A stretch of DNA of 64,000 bases from Nocardia alni (GTDB lineage: Bacteria; Actinomycetota; Actinomycetes; Mycobacteriales; Mycobacteriaceae). The position numbers and the translations under genes were made by a program. How positions within the stretch are numbered: the stretch's first letter is position 1; each line of letters starts with the position of its first letter. Where the stretch lies: positions 1 to 64,000 of the forward strand of contig NZ_JAGPOX010000029.1 in assembly GCF_019038435.1 (NCBI RefSeq), read 5' to 3'. Positions 56,670-64,000 of this stretch are shown one piece after another. The notes beneath the pieces were generated by a model. It was not told where the DNA came from, did no database searches, and saw nothing but the letters and a program-made list of their open reading frames with translations.

Positions 56670-58091
56670 CTAGCCCGTCGCGCGCGGGTAAGGGAGGTCG
56701 ATCGAGGTGGTTTCGGTGACCGCCAGGGGCCGGCCGATCTGCGGGAAGGCGCGTTGCGGACAGGAGGAGCGCTCGCAGACCTTGCAGCCCGCCCCGATCG
56801 GGACCGCGGCGGTAGGGTCGTCCAGCTGTAGGCCGCTCGAATACGCCAGGCGGTCGGCGTATTCGATATCGCAGCCCAGCCCGATCGCGAATTCCTTGCT
56901 CGCCGTGCCGAACCCGCGCGACGACGGGGTGGTGGTGCGCGCGACCCACAGGTAGCGGCGCCCGTCCGGCATGGACGCGACCTGGGTCAGCACCCGGCCG
57001 GGATTCGCGAACGCCTCGTGCACCACCCACAGCGGGCAGCTGCCGCCGACGCGGGAGAAGTGGAATGCGGTGGCGGACTGGCGTTTGGAGATATTGCCCG
57101 CGCGGTCGGTGCGCACGAAGAAGAAGGGAACCCCGCGCTGCCCCTGCCGCTGCAACGTGCTCAGGCGGTGGCACACGGTCTCGAAACCCACCTCGAAACG
57201 CAGGCCGAGCAGGTCGATGTCGTAGTGCAACTCCTCGGCCGAGCGCAGGAACTTCCCGTACGGCAGGACCAGCGCGCCGGCGAAGTAGTTGGCCAGCCCG
57301 ACCCGCGCCAGCGCGCGCGATTCACCGGAGAGGGATGGCGTCCCGGCCAGTATCTCGTCCAGCATCGGGCCGTACAGCAGAAAGCCCAGCGTGGTGGCGA
57401 TCTGGAAGGCGCGCTGCCCGGGCCGCAGCCGCCGGGCCAGGGTGAGGGTGCGGGTCTCGGGATCGTAGTGGCGCTTGGGGATTCCCGGATCGGCGCCGTC
57501 GCCGCGCACCAGTACGGTCACCCGTGCTCGCTCCTCTGCGACCCGGGCCAGTTGACGGTCCAGTGAGCCGATGGTCAGGCCGGACTCCTCGAACAGGTGC
57601 TCGGCGGCCAGGTCCAGCTGCGCGATGTGATTGTGGTGATCGTAGAAGAAGTCGCGCACATCCTCGTACGGCATCGGCACGCCGGGCGCGCCGGTCGGCG
57701 TGGCGACCTTGGAGGACAACAGATCCAACTGGTCGGTGGCCGCGCGCAGGCGCCGGTGCATGCCGACGATGGTCTTGGCGACCTCGGGCAGCCGCGTGGC
57801 CAGATCCTCCACCTCGGCGGCCGGGGGCGCGGTGCCGCCCGCGGCCTCGACCAGCACCTCGTGCAGGTCCGATACCAGGCGCGCGTCGGAATCGGCGGCG
57901 AAGAACTGCACGTCCAGGTCGAAGGTCGAATTCAGCTTCAGCAGAACCGGAATGGTCAGGGGGCGCTGATCACGCTCGAGCTGGTTGAGATAGCTGGGCG
58001 ACAACTCGAGGGACTTGGCCAGGGCTGCCTGGGTCATCCGACGTTCCTCGCGCAATCGCCGTAGTCGGGCACCCGCATACATCTTGCGCAC
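56670..58091 (-). CDS. RamB-type short-chain fatty acyl regulator
   Basis: The 473-residue product starts at GTG 58091 (MRKMYAGARLRRLREE), which lines up with the RamB start. It has an XRE helix-turn-helix (residues about 10-65), an IrrE-like/ScfR middle, and the C-terminal Cys cluster CKVCERSSCPQRAF. RamB controls acetate and propionate metabolism genes such as the glyoxylate cycle. Its own promoter gap carries a palindrome. It is beside pyc, a link to anaplerosis. Confidence 0.88.
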   Translation of the reverse strand: MRKMYAGARLRRLREERRMTQAALAKSLELSPSYLNQLERDQRPLTIPVLLKLNSTFDLDVQFFAADSDARLVSDLHEVLVEAAGGTAPPAAEVEDLATRLPEVAKTIVGMHRRLRAATDQLDLLSSKVATPTGAPGVPMPYEDVRDFFYDHHNHIAQLDLAAEHLFEESGLTIGSLDRQLARVAEERARVTVLVRGDGADPGIPKRHYDPETRTLTLARRLRPGQRAFQIATTLGFLLYGPMLDEILAGTPSLSGESRALARVGLANYFAGALVLPYGKFLRSAEELHYDIDLLGLRFEVGFETVCHRLSTLQRQGQRGVPFFFVRTDRAGNISKRQSATAFHFSRVGGSCPLWVVHEAFANPGRVLTQVASMPDGRRYLWVARTTTPSSRGFGTASKEFAIGLGCDIEYADRLAYSSGLQLDDPTAAVPIGAGCKVCERSSCPQRAFPQIGRPLAVTETTSIDLPYPRATG

Positions 58092-58627
58092 GTGGTGATG
58101 GTACCCACAGGGCTTCGCAATCATTGCAGTACGGTCGTTGCTGTCGTGAAAAATCTGATACTGCGAGGTACTTCGGGTAGTGCTACCGATGCGTAGCATG
58201 CGAAGGATGATCATGTTGGACGGGTCTGCCGCATGTCGGAGCGGCGGTGGCGGCCGACTCGTCGCGCGAGGTTTCCGGGGAAGTAGCGGAGATCAACTCT
58301 GGGCACCCGGGTTGACGTCTGCGCGGCAATGGCAATCTCACCATTGCACGCTATGGTTGGTGAGCGGGTGGGCGCTGATCTCACCGAACGCGGTGTCGTC
58401 CGGTGATCACTCCAGACCCGTTCGCCGGGAACGGTTTTCGGCCCGCTGCCAGGGGATCTGCAACTGGACAAACGGCCAAAAGTATGCAGGGATCATAAAA
58501 GCGCATGCCCGGAGCCGAAAGTGAAAGAAATACGCAAAATTCGCAGTCCGGCAGGTATGTATTGGCAATTGAGTGTAAATTCGCATTCGATTTTCGACCG
58601 CCCCTGACCGGCATGTACGGTTATCGA
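58092..58627. promoter_or_regulatory. Divergent RamB / pyc region
   Basis: These 536 bp have no supported gene. GCAATCATTGC (58117-58127) is a perfect palindrome 25 bp before the RamB-type start and may be its own operator. The A+T-rich stretch 58520-58590 is the likely pyc promoter. I could not fix a -35/-10. Confidence 0.45.
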
Positions 58628-61600
58628 ATGTTCTCCAAAGTACTGGTCGCCAATCGCGGGGAAATCGCCATCCGAGCGTTCCGTGCCGCCTACGAACTCG
58701 GTGTCGGGACAGTCGCGGTGTTCCCCTACGAGGATCGTAACTCGGTGCATCGGCTCAAGGCCGACGAGGCATACCAGATCGGTGTTCCCGGCCACCCGGT
58801 GCGGGCGTATCTGTCGATCGAGGAGATCATCAAGGCCGCCAGGACCGCCGGCGCCGACGCGGTATACCCCGGCTACGGCTTCCTGTCGGAGAACCCGGAT
58901 CTGGCCGCGGCGTGCGCCCGCGAGGGCATCACTTTCATCGGCCCCGCGTCCGACGTGCTGGAACTGACCGGTAACAAGGCGCGCGCGATCGCGGCCGCCC
59001 GCGAGGCCGGGCTGCCCGTGCTGAACTCCAGCGCGCCCTCGGCGGACGTGGACGAGTTGGTGGCAGCCTCCGAGGCGATGCACTTCCCGGTCTTCGTCAA
59101 GGCCGTCGCGGGTGGCGGCGGGCGCGGAATGCGCCGGGTCGCCGAGCCCGCGCAGCTGCGTGAGTCGATCGAGGCCGCGATGCGTGAGGCGGAGTCGGCG
59201 TTCGGGGATGCGACGGTGTTCCTGGAGCAGGCGGTGATCAATCCTCGTCATATCGAGGTGCAGATCCTGGCTGATCAACAGGGCAACGTCATGCATTTGT
59301 TCGAGCGGGATTGTTCGTTGCAGCGGCGGCATCAGAAGGTGATCGAGTTGGCGCCGGCGCCGAATCTGGATCCCGCGCTGCGGGAGCGGATTTGTGGCGA
59401 CGCGGTGGCTTTTGCCCGCCAGATCGGGTACAGCTGCGCGGGCACCGTGGAATTCCTGCTGGACGAGCGCGGCAATCACGTGTTCATCGAGATGAATCCG
59501 CGAATCCAGGTGGAGCACACGGTGACCGAGGAGATCACCGATGTGGATCTGGTGCAGGCGCAGCTGCGGATCGCGGCCGGTGAGACCCTGGACGATCTGG
59601 GCCTGAGCCAGGAATCGGTCAGCATCCGGGGCGCGGCCCTGCAGTGCCGGATCACCACCGAGGATCCGGCCAACGGCTTCCGGCCCGACACCGGCCGCAT
59701 CACCGCCTACCGCAGCCCGGGCGGCAGCGGCATCCGCCTGGACGGCGGAGCCAACCTCGGTGCGGAGGTCGCCGCGCACTTCGACTCGATGCTCGTCAAA
59801 CTCACCTGCCGCGGGCGGGATTTCGACGCCGCCGTGGCGCGGGCCCGGCGTGCGGTGGCGGAGTTCCGGATTCGCGGCGTGTCGACGAATATCCCGTTCC
59901 TGCAAGCGGTACTGGACGATCCGGATTTCCGGGCCGGGCGGATCACCACCTCGTTCATCGACGAGCGCCCACATCTGATGACCCAGCGCGGCTCCGCGGA
60001 CCGCGGCACCAAGATCCTGAGCTACCTGGCCGATATCACGGTCAACAAGCCGCACGGTGCGCGGCCGACCGCGGTCTACCCGCACGACAAGCTGCCCGCG
60101 CTGGACCTGAGCACGCAGCCGCCCGACGGTTCGCGCCAGCGGCTGTTGCGTTCGGGCCCAGAGGCTTTCGCGCAGGCGCTGCGGCAGCAGCGGGCGATCG
60201 CCGTCACCGACACCACCTTCCGTGACGCGCATCAGTCGCTGCTGGCGACCCGCGTGCGGACCGACAGTCTGCTGCAGGTCGCCGGGCATGTGGCGCGGAT
60301 GACGCCGGAGCTGCTGTCGATCGAATGCTGGGGCGGCGCGACGTACGATGTGGCGCTGCGGTTCCTGCACGAGGATCCGTGGGAGCGCCTGGCCGCGCTG
60401 CGCGAGGCGGTTCCCAACATCTGTCTGCAGATGCTGCTGCGCGGGCGCAACACTGTCGGGTACACGCCGTATCCGGAACAGGTCACGCGCGCGTTCGTCG
60501 CCGAGGCGACCGCGACAGGTATCGATATCTTCCGCATCTTCGACGCGCTCAACAATGTCGACCAGATGCGGCCGGCCATCGATGCGGTGCGCGAAACGGG
60601 TACGGCCGTGGCCGAAGTCGCGATGAGCTACACCGGTGATCTGTCCAACCCGGACGAGAACCTCTACACGCTGGACTACTACCTCAAGCTCGCCGAGCAG
60701 ATCGTCGACGCGGGCGCGCACGTCATCGGCATCAAGGATATGGCCGGGCTGCTGCGCGCACCCGCGGCGCACACCCTGGTGACCGCGCTGCGTGAGAACT
60801 TCGATCTGCCCGTGCACGTGCATACCCACGATACTCCGGGCGGGCAGTTGGCTACGTATTTGGCTGCGTGGCAGGCCGGAGCGGATGCGGTGGACGGTGC
60901 GTCGGCGCCGATGGCGGGCACCACCTCTCAGCCCGCGCTGTCGGCGATTGTTGCGGCGGCGGCGAATTCACCGTACGACAGCGGTTTGAACCTGCGGAAC
61001 GTCTGCGATCTGGAGCCGTACTGGGAGGCGTTGCGGAAGGTGTACGCGCCGTTCGAGTCCGGGCTGCCGGGGCCGACGGGGCGGGTGTACGAGCACGAGA
61101 TTCCGGGTGGGCAGTTGTCGAATCTGCGGCAGCAGGCCATTGCTTTGGGGCTGGGTGACCGGTTCGAAGAGGTCGAGGCGAAGTACGCGGCGGCGGATCG
61201 GTTGCTGGGCCGGCTGGTGAAGGTGACGCCGTCCTCGAAGGTGGTCGGCGATCTAGCGTTGTCGTTGGTGGGTTCGGGTATTTCGGTGGATGATTTCGCT
61301 GCGGATCCGGCTCGTTTCGACATTCCGGACTCGGTGATCGGTTTCCTGCGTGGGGAACTGGGCACACCAGCGGGTGGCTGGCCCGAACCGTTCCGTACCC
61401 GGGCGCTGGAGGGTCGCGGTCCGGCCAAGCCCGAGACGTCGCTGTCCGCAAAGGAATCCGCGGCGCTGAACGGCGACCCCGCGCAGCGGCGGGATACGCT
61501 GAACCGCTTGCTGTTCCCCGGTCCGACCGCTGAATTCACCGCGCACCAGGAGAAATTCGGCGACACCTCGGGTCTGTCGGCCAACCAGTTCTTCTACGGC

Positions 61601-62032
61601 CTGCGGCACGGCGAGGAACATCGAGTACAGCTCGAGAAGGGCGTCACGCTGCTGATCGGGCTAGAGGCCATCTCCGAGCCCGACGAGCGCGGTATGCGCA
61701 CGGTGATGTGCATCCTGAACGGCCAGCTGCGGCCGATCACGGTGCGCGACCGCTCGATCGCCAGCGAGGTCCCCACCGCTGAGAAGGCCGATCGCTCCAA
61801 TCCCGGTCATATCGCCGCGCCATTTGCGGGTGCGGTGACGCTGTCCGTGTCCGAGGGCGACACCATCGCCGCCGGCGACACCATCGGCACCATCGAGGCG
61901 ATGAAGATGGAGGCCGCCATCACCGCGCCCCGCGCCGGAACCGTCGCGCGCATCGCGATCGGCAAGGTACAGCAGGTCGAGGGTGGAGATCTGCTGGTGG
62001 ACGTGCGTCTGAACGAGACCGCGGCGGAGTGA
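58628..62032 (+). CDS. pyc: Pyruvate carboxylase
   Basis: The 1134-residue product starts at MFSKVLVANRGEIAIRAF. It has the biotin carboxylase domain (1 to about 450, VKAVAGGGGRGMR ATP loop), the carboxyltransferase TIM barrel (RDAHQSLLATRVRT), and a C-terminal biotinyl domain with biotin Lys1093 in EAMKMEA. It makes oxaloacetate from pyruvate, CO2 and ATP. All parts are on one chain, as usual. Confidence 0.96.
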   Translation: MFSKVLVANRGEIAIRAFRAAYELGVGTVAVFPYEDRNSVHRLKADEAYQIGVPGHPVRAYLSIEEIIKAARTAGADAVYPGYGFLSENPDLAAACAREGITFIGPASDVLELTGNKARAIAAAREAGLPVLNSSAPSADVDELVAASEAMHFPVFVKAVAGGGGRGMRRVAEPAQLRESIEAAMREAESAFGDATVFLEQAVINPRHIEVQILADQQGNVMHLFERDCSLQRRHQKVIELAPAPNLDPALRERICGDAVAFARQIGYSCAGTVEFLLDERGNHVFIEMNPRIQVEHTVTEEITDVDLVQAQLRIAAGETLDDLGLSQESVSIRGAALQCRITTEDPANGFRPDTGRITAYRSPGGSGIRLDGGANLGAEVAAHFDSMLVKLTCRGRDFDAAVARARRAVAEFRIRGVSTNIPFLQAVLDDPDFRAGRITTSFIDERPHLMTQRGSADRGTKILSYLADITVNKPHGARPTAVYPHDKLPALDLSTQPPDGSRQRLLRSGPEAFAQALRQQRAIAVTDTTFRDAHQSLLATRVRTDSLLQVAGHVARMTPELLSIECWGGATYDVALRFLHEDPWERLAALREAVPNICLQMLLRGRNTVGYTPYPEQVTRAFVAEATATGIDIFRIFDALNNVDQMRPAIDAVRETGTAVAEVAMSYTGDLSNPDENLYTLDYYLKLAEQIVDAGAHVIGIKDMAGLLRAPAAHTLVTALRENFDLPVHVHTHDTPGGQLATYLAAWQAGADAVDGASAPMAGTTSQPALSAIVAAAANSPYDSGLNLRNVCDLEPYWEALRKVYAPFESGLPGPTGRVYEHEIPGGQLSNLRQQAIALGLGDRFEEVEAKYAAADRLLGRLVKVTPSSKVVGDLALSLVGSGISVDDFAADPARFDIPDSVIGFLRGELGTPAGGWPEPFRTRALEGRGPAKPETSLSAKESAALNGDPAQRRDTLNRLLFPGPTAEFTAHQEKFGDTSGLSANQFFYGLRHGEEHRVQLEKGVTLLIGLEAISEPDERGMRTVMCILNGQLRPITVRDRSIASEVPTAEKADRSNPGHIAAPFAGAVTLSVSEGDTIAAGDTIGTIEAMKMEAAITAPRAGTVARIAIGKVQQVEGGDLLVDVRLNETAAE

Positions 62033-62120
62033 ACGGAACACAGTCGGTCCTGCGGACAGTGTTGGCCGGGACGCTCCGGTCCAGGGTGGGCGCGCTGGTG
62101 CGTCCCGTAGGTACGAGCAG

Positions 62121-62678
62121 ATGACCCGTATCGTCGCCGGGGTCGTGGGCGGGCGGCGGCTGCGGGTGCCGCCCGCCGGGACTCGCCCCACGTCGGACCG
62201 GGTGCGTGAGGCGCTGTTCAGCATGCTGTGCGCCCGAATGGATTTCGGTGGCATCCGGGTGCTCGACCTGTACGCGGGATCGGGTGCGCTCGGCCTCGAG
62301 GCGTTGTCCCGCGGGGCAGCCCACGCCCTGCTGGTCGAATCCGATCGCAAGGCCGCCGCGGTGGTGCGTGGCAATATCACCGATCTCGCGCTGCCCGGCG
62401 CCGAATTGCGGCTGGGCACGGTGTCTTCCACGCTTGCCGGTGGGACGGGTGAACCCTACGACCTGGTGCTCTCCGATCCGCCGTACGCCCTGGATGGCGC
62501 CGATATCGTCGCCGACCTGAACGCCATGGCCGGTAACGGCTGGCTGCATCGGGGCGCGCTGGTCGTCCTCGAGCGATCTACCCGCTCTCCAGAAACCGAC
62601 TGGCCCAAGGAGTTTTCCCCGGACAAGCCGCGCCGCTACGGCGAAACCCGCATCGAGACGGCCGACTACGAATCGTGA
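62121..62678 (+). CDS. rsmD: 16S rRNA guanine-966 N2-methyltransferase
   Basis: The 185-residue Rossmann methyltransferase has the SAM loop LDLYAGSGALGLEALSRGA and the catalytic DPPY (119-122) of m2G966 enzymes. It follows pyc as in mycobacteria. It overlaps the next small gene by 4 bases (GTGA). Confidence 0.93.
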   Translation: MTRIVAGVVGGRRLRVPPAGTRPTSDRVREALFSMLCARMDFGGIRVLDLYAGSGALGLEALSRGAAHALLVESDRKAAAVVRGNITDLALPGAELRLGTVSSTLAGGTGEPYDLVLSDPPYALDGADIVADLNAMAGNGWLHRGALVVLERSTRSPETDWPKEFSPDKPRRYGETRIETADYES

Positions 62679-62845
62679 GCGAAATTCCGATGCGCAGGCC
62701 CCTGGGCCTGGTCGGGCTCGCCCTGGCGATCGTGGGCTGCGTCGGACATCGGCGGGGTAAACCGCTGGCCGTGATAGGTGTGGTTCCGTCGGTCCTCGTG
62801 ACGCTGTTCGGCCTGGCCATACTCGTGAATATGGCGACACGATGA
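62675..62845 (+). CDS. Small two-helix membrane protein
   Basis: The 56-residue frame starts at GTG 62675, overlapping the rsmD stop (GTGA). It has two hydrophobic segments (LGLVGLALAIVGCVG and LAVIGVVPSVLVTLFGLAIL) separated by a basic loop HRRGKP, a hairpin in the membrane. No homologue known to me. Translational coupling to rsmD supports it. It lies where coaD follows rsmD in M. tuberculosis. Confidence 0.6.
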   Translation: MSEIPMRRPLGLVGLALAIVGCVGHRRGKPLAVIGVVPSVLVTLFGLAILVNMATR

Positions 62846-62872
62846 CAGCGAAACTCCCGGCGTGGACAACCC

Positions 62873-63781
62873 TCAGCGCAGTGCGGCTGCGGCGGTCGCC
62901 GCGATGGTCTCGGCGACCGCGGTGAGGGCAGGGGAGTCCAGTCGCCACTGTTGCCAATACAGGGCGACATCGATATACAGGGCCTCGTCGATGCGGACCA
63001 ATTCTTGGGCGTACCGGGCCGTCTCGGACTGCAGGTCGGGCAGCATGCCCCAGCCCAGACCCAGGCGTACAGCCTCGGCGTAGCCGGAGGTCGCCGGGAT
63101 GTAGTGGCGGGGCGGGTTCACCGGGCGGCGGGTGCGGTGGCGCATCAGGCGGTCCTGCAACTCGTCCTTGCGGTCGAACATCACTACCGGGGCCGCCGCG
63201 AAGGCCCGCGCGGTCGCGCCGTCCGGGAACCAGGTGTGGACGAACTTCGCAGCGCCCATCGGCCGGTACCGCATCGCGCCCAGACGTCGCACCGAGCAGC
63301 CGGGTACCGGCTCGGCGGTGGCGGTGATCGCCGCCATGACCGTGCCGTCGCGCAGCAGCCGGGTGGTGTATTCCTCGTCCTCGCGGTGAATTTCGTAGCA
63401 GACGCCGGCCGCGCCGCGACCCAGCGCGGGCATCACCCAGGTCTCCAGTGAGTCGGCGTTGACGGCGATCGGAATGCGCACGGGCCTGCGGTCCACGGCG
63501 TCGGCGTCATCGGATTCCGCTGTGCCGAAGCCGAGTTCGCGCGCGGTATCGCCGGTGAGCAACTCGATCTGCCGGGCCAGCCGCAGCACGGCCAGTCCGG
63601 ATTCGGTGGGCCGCACCGGTTTCGTGCGTTGCAGCAGAATCCGGCCCACCGCGCCCTCGAGCGCCTTGATCCGCTGGCTGACCGCCGAGGGGGTGACGCG
63701 CAGATGCCGGGCCGCGGCCTCGAGGGTGCCCTCGGCCACCGCGGCGTCGAGCGCGCGAAGCTGATCCAGCTGGAGATCCAT
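62873..63781 (-). CDS. lysG: LysR regulator ArgP/LysG
   Basis: The 302-residue product has an N-terminal LysR helix-turn-helix (EAAARHLRVTPSAVSQRIKA) and the effector domain. Together with a divergent LysE exporter it forms the lysine/arginine efflux pair of actinobacteria, where LysG activates lysE on high basic amino acids. A perfect TATAAT lies 8 nt before the ATG on this strand. Confidence 0.9.
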   Translation of the reverse strand: MDLQLDQLRALDAAVAEGTLEAAARHLRVTPSAVSQRIKALEGAVGRILLQRTKPVRPTESGLAVLRLARQIELLTGDTARELGFGTAESDDADAVDRRPVRIPIAVNADSLETWVMPALGRGAAGVCYEIHREDEEYTTRLLRDGTVMAAITATAEPVPGCSVRRLGAMRYRPMGAAKFVHTWFPDGATARAFAAAPVVMFDRKDELQDRLMRHRTRRPVNPPRHYIPATSGYAEAVRLGLGWGMLPDLQSETARYAQELVRIDEALYIDVALYWQQWRLDSPALTAVAETIAATAAAALR

Positions 63782-63853
63782 ATTAAGAGATTATAATGAT
63801 AGTTGAAAAACATTAGCTGGTCTGCTTCGGGATGCCGTCCTAGCGTTGATCCC
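63782..63853. promoter_or_regulatory. lysG/lysE divergent promoters
   Basis: On the minus strand TATAAT (63795-63790) for lysG; on the plus strand TAGCGT (63841-63846) for lysE, 7 nt before its GTG. The A+T-rich middle is where LysG would bind. Both transcripts look leaderless. Confidence 0.6.
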
Positions 63854-64000
63854 GTGAATGTGGAATCGGCCGCGGTGGCGGCCCTGTCCGGCCTGGGTTT
63901 CGGGTTCTCTCTGATTGTGGTGATCGGTGCGCAGAATGCGTTCGTGCTGCGGCAGGGGATCCGCCGGGAGCATGTGCTGGCCGTCGTCGCGGTGTGCGCG
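63854..64000 (+). CDS. lysE: LysE family translocator, 3' partial
   Basis: Forty-nine codons are visible from GTG 63854, with the LysE start [20 protein letters not shown]. It exports lysine or arginine. The gene is cut by the right edge. Paired with lysG. Confidence 0.9.
   Translation, partial: MNVESAAVAALSGLGFGFSLIVVIGAQNAFVLRQGIRREHVLAVVAVCA

Noticed and set aside
58493-60829. 778-codon open frame on the minus strand
   Set aside because: It is antisense to pyc, His/Arg/Gln-rich without domains, and follows from codon bias in high-G+C DNA.
1-64000. CRISPR arrays, rRNA genes, insertion sequences or prophage genes
   Set aside because: I saw no regularly spaced repeats, no rRNA, no transposase or integrase. 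The only DNA repeats are the short ones listed.

Overview
The window is high-G+C actinobacterial DNA, most likely from Nocardia or a close relative in the Mycobacteriales. This is inferred from gene content and order. The right half follows the core layout known from Mycobacterium tuberculosis: serA, leuB, a FAH-family gene, gltX with tRNA-Gln and tRNA-Glu, an IclR regulator facing leuCD, hupB, mutT1, ppk, fbiD/cofC, gpsA, ddl, a DUF3515 gene, thiL, ung, rpmB, a DAK2-domain gene, recG, pyc and rsmD. Many genes overlap by 4 bases, GTG starts are common, and several genes look leaderless.

Region 1 (1-11.6 kb) is mixed accessory and housekeeping DNA. It holds a 13E12-type HNH endonuclease cut by the left edge, an aldo/keto reductase facing its TetR regulator across two palindromic operators, a CorA channel, a GIY-YIG-domain protein, a Nudix hydrolase, a DUF4239 membrane protein, and a MraY paralogue outside any cell-wall cluster.

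Region 2 (11.6-22.5 kb) is a myo-inositol catabolic regulon. lacI-iolG is transcribed leftward. Rightward run iolE, an ABC transporter (lipoprotein, permease, one-domain ATPase), iolC, a Cgl0159-family protein, iolB and iolD. Two near-identical LacI-type palindromes lie between the arms; one sits next to a clear -35/-10 promoter. iolA is not in the window.

Region 3 (22.5-26.7 kb) has two cold-shock genes flanking a 38-residue small ORF, then a RlaP-like nucleotidyltransferase divergent from a 677-residue MORC-like GHKL ATPase with a C-terminal PD-(D/E)xK-like segment. That last gene is the best candidate for an undescribed system, possibly in defence or DNA/RNA surveillance.

Region 4 (26.9-53.4 kb) is mostly conserved core: serine and leucine synthesis, glutamyl-tRNA synthesis, nucleoid protein HU, polyphosphate and Nudix enzymes, coenzyme F420, phospholipid and peptidoglycan precursors, thiamine and DNA repair. 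thiL appears to start at an ATC codon.

Region 5 (53.4-58.2 kb) looks like an accessory insert: a SLOG-like protein with a possible gene remnant, an EamA exporter, an aldehyde dehydrogenase and a RamB-type regulator. The core resumes with pyc and rsmD, then a small membrane protein and the lysG/lysE pair cut by the right edge.
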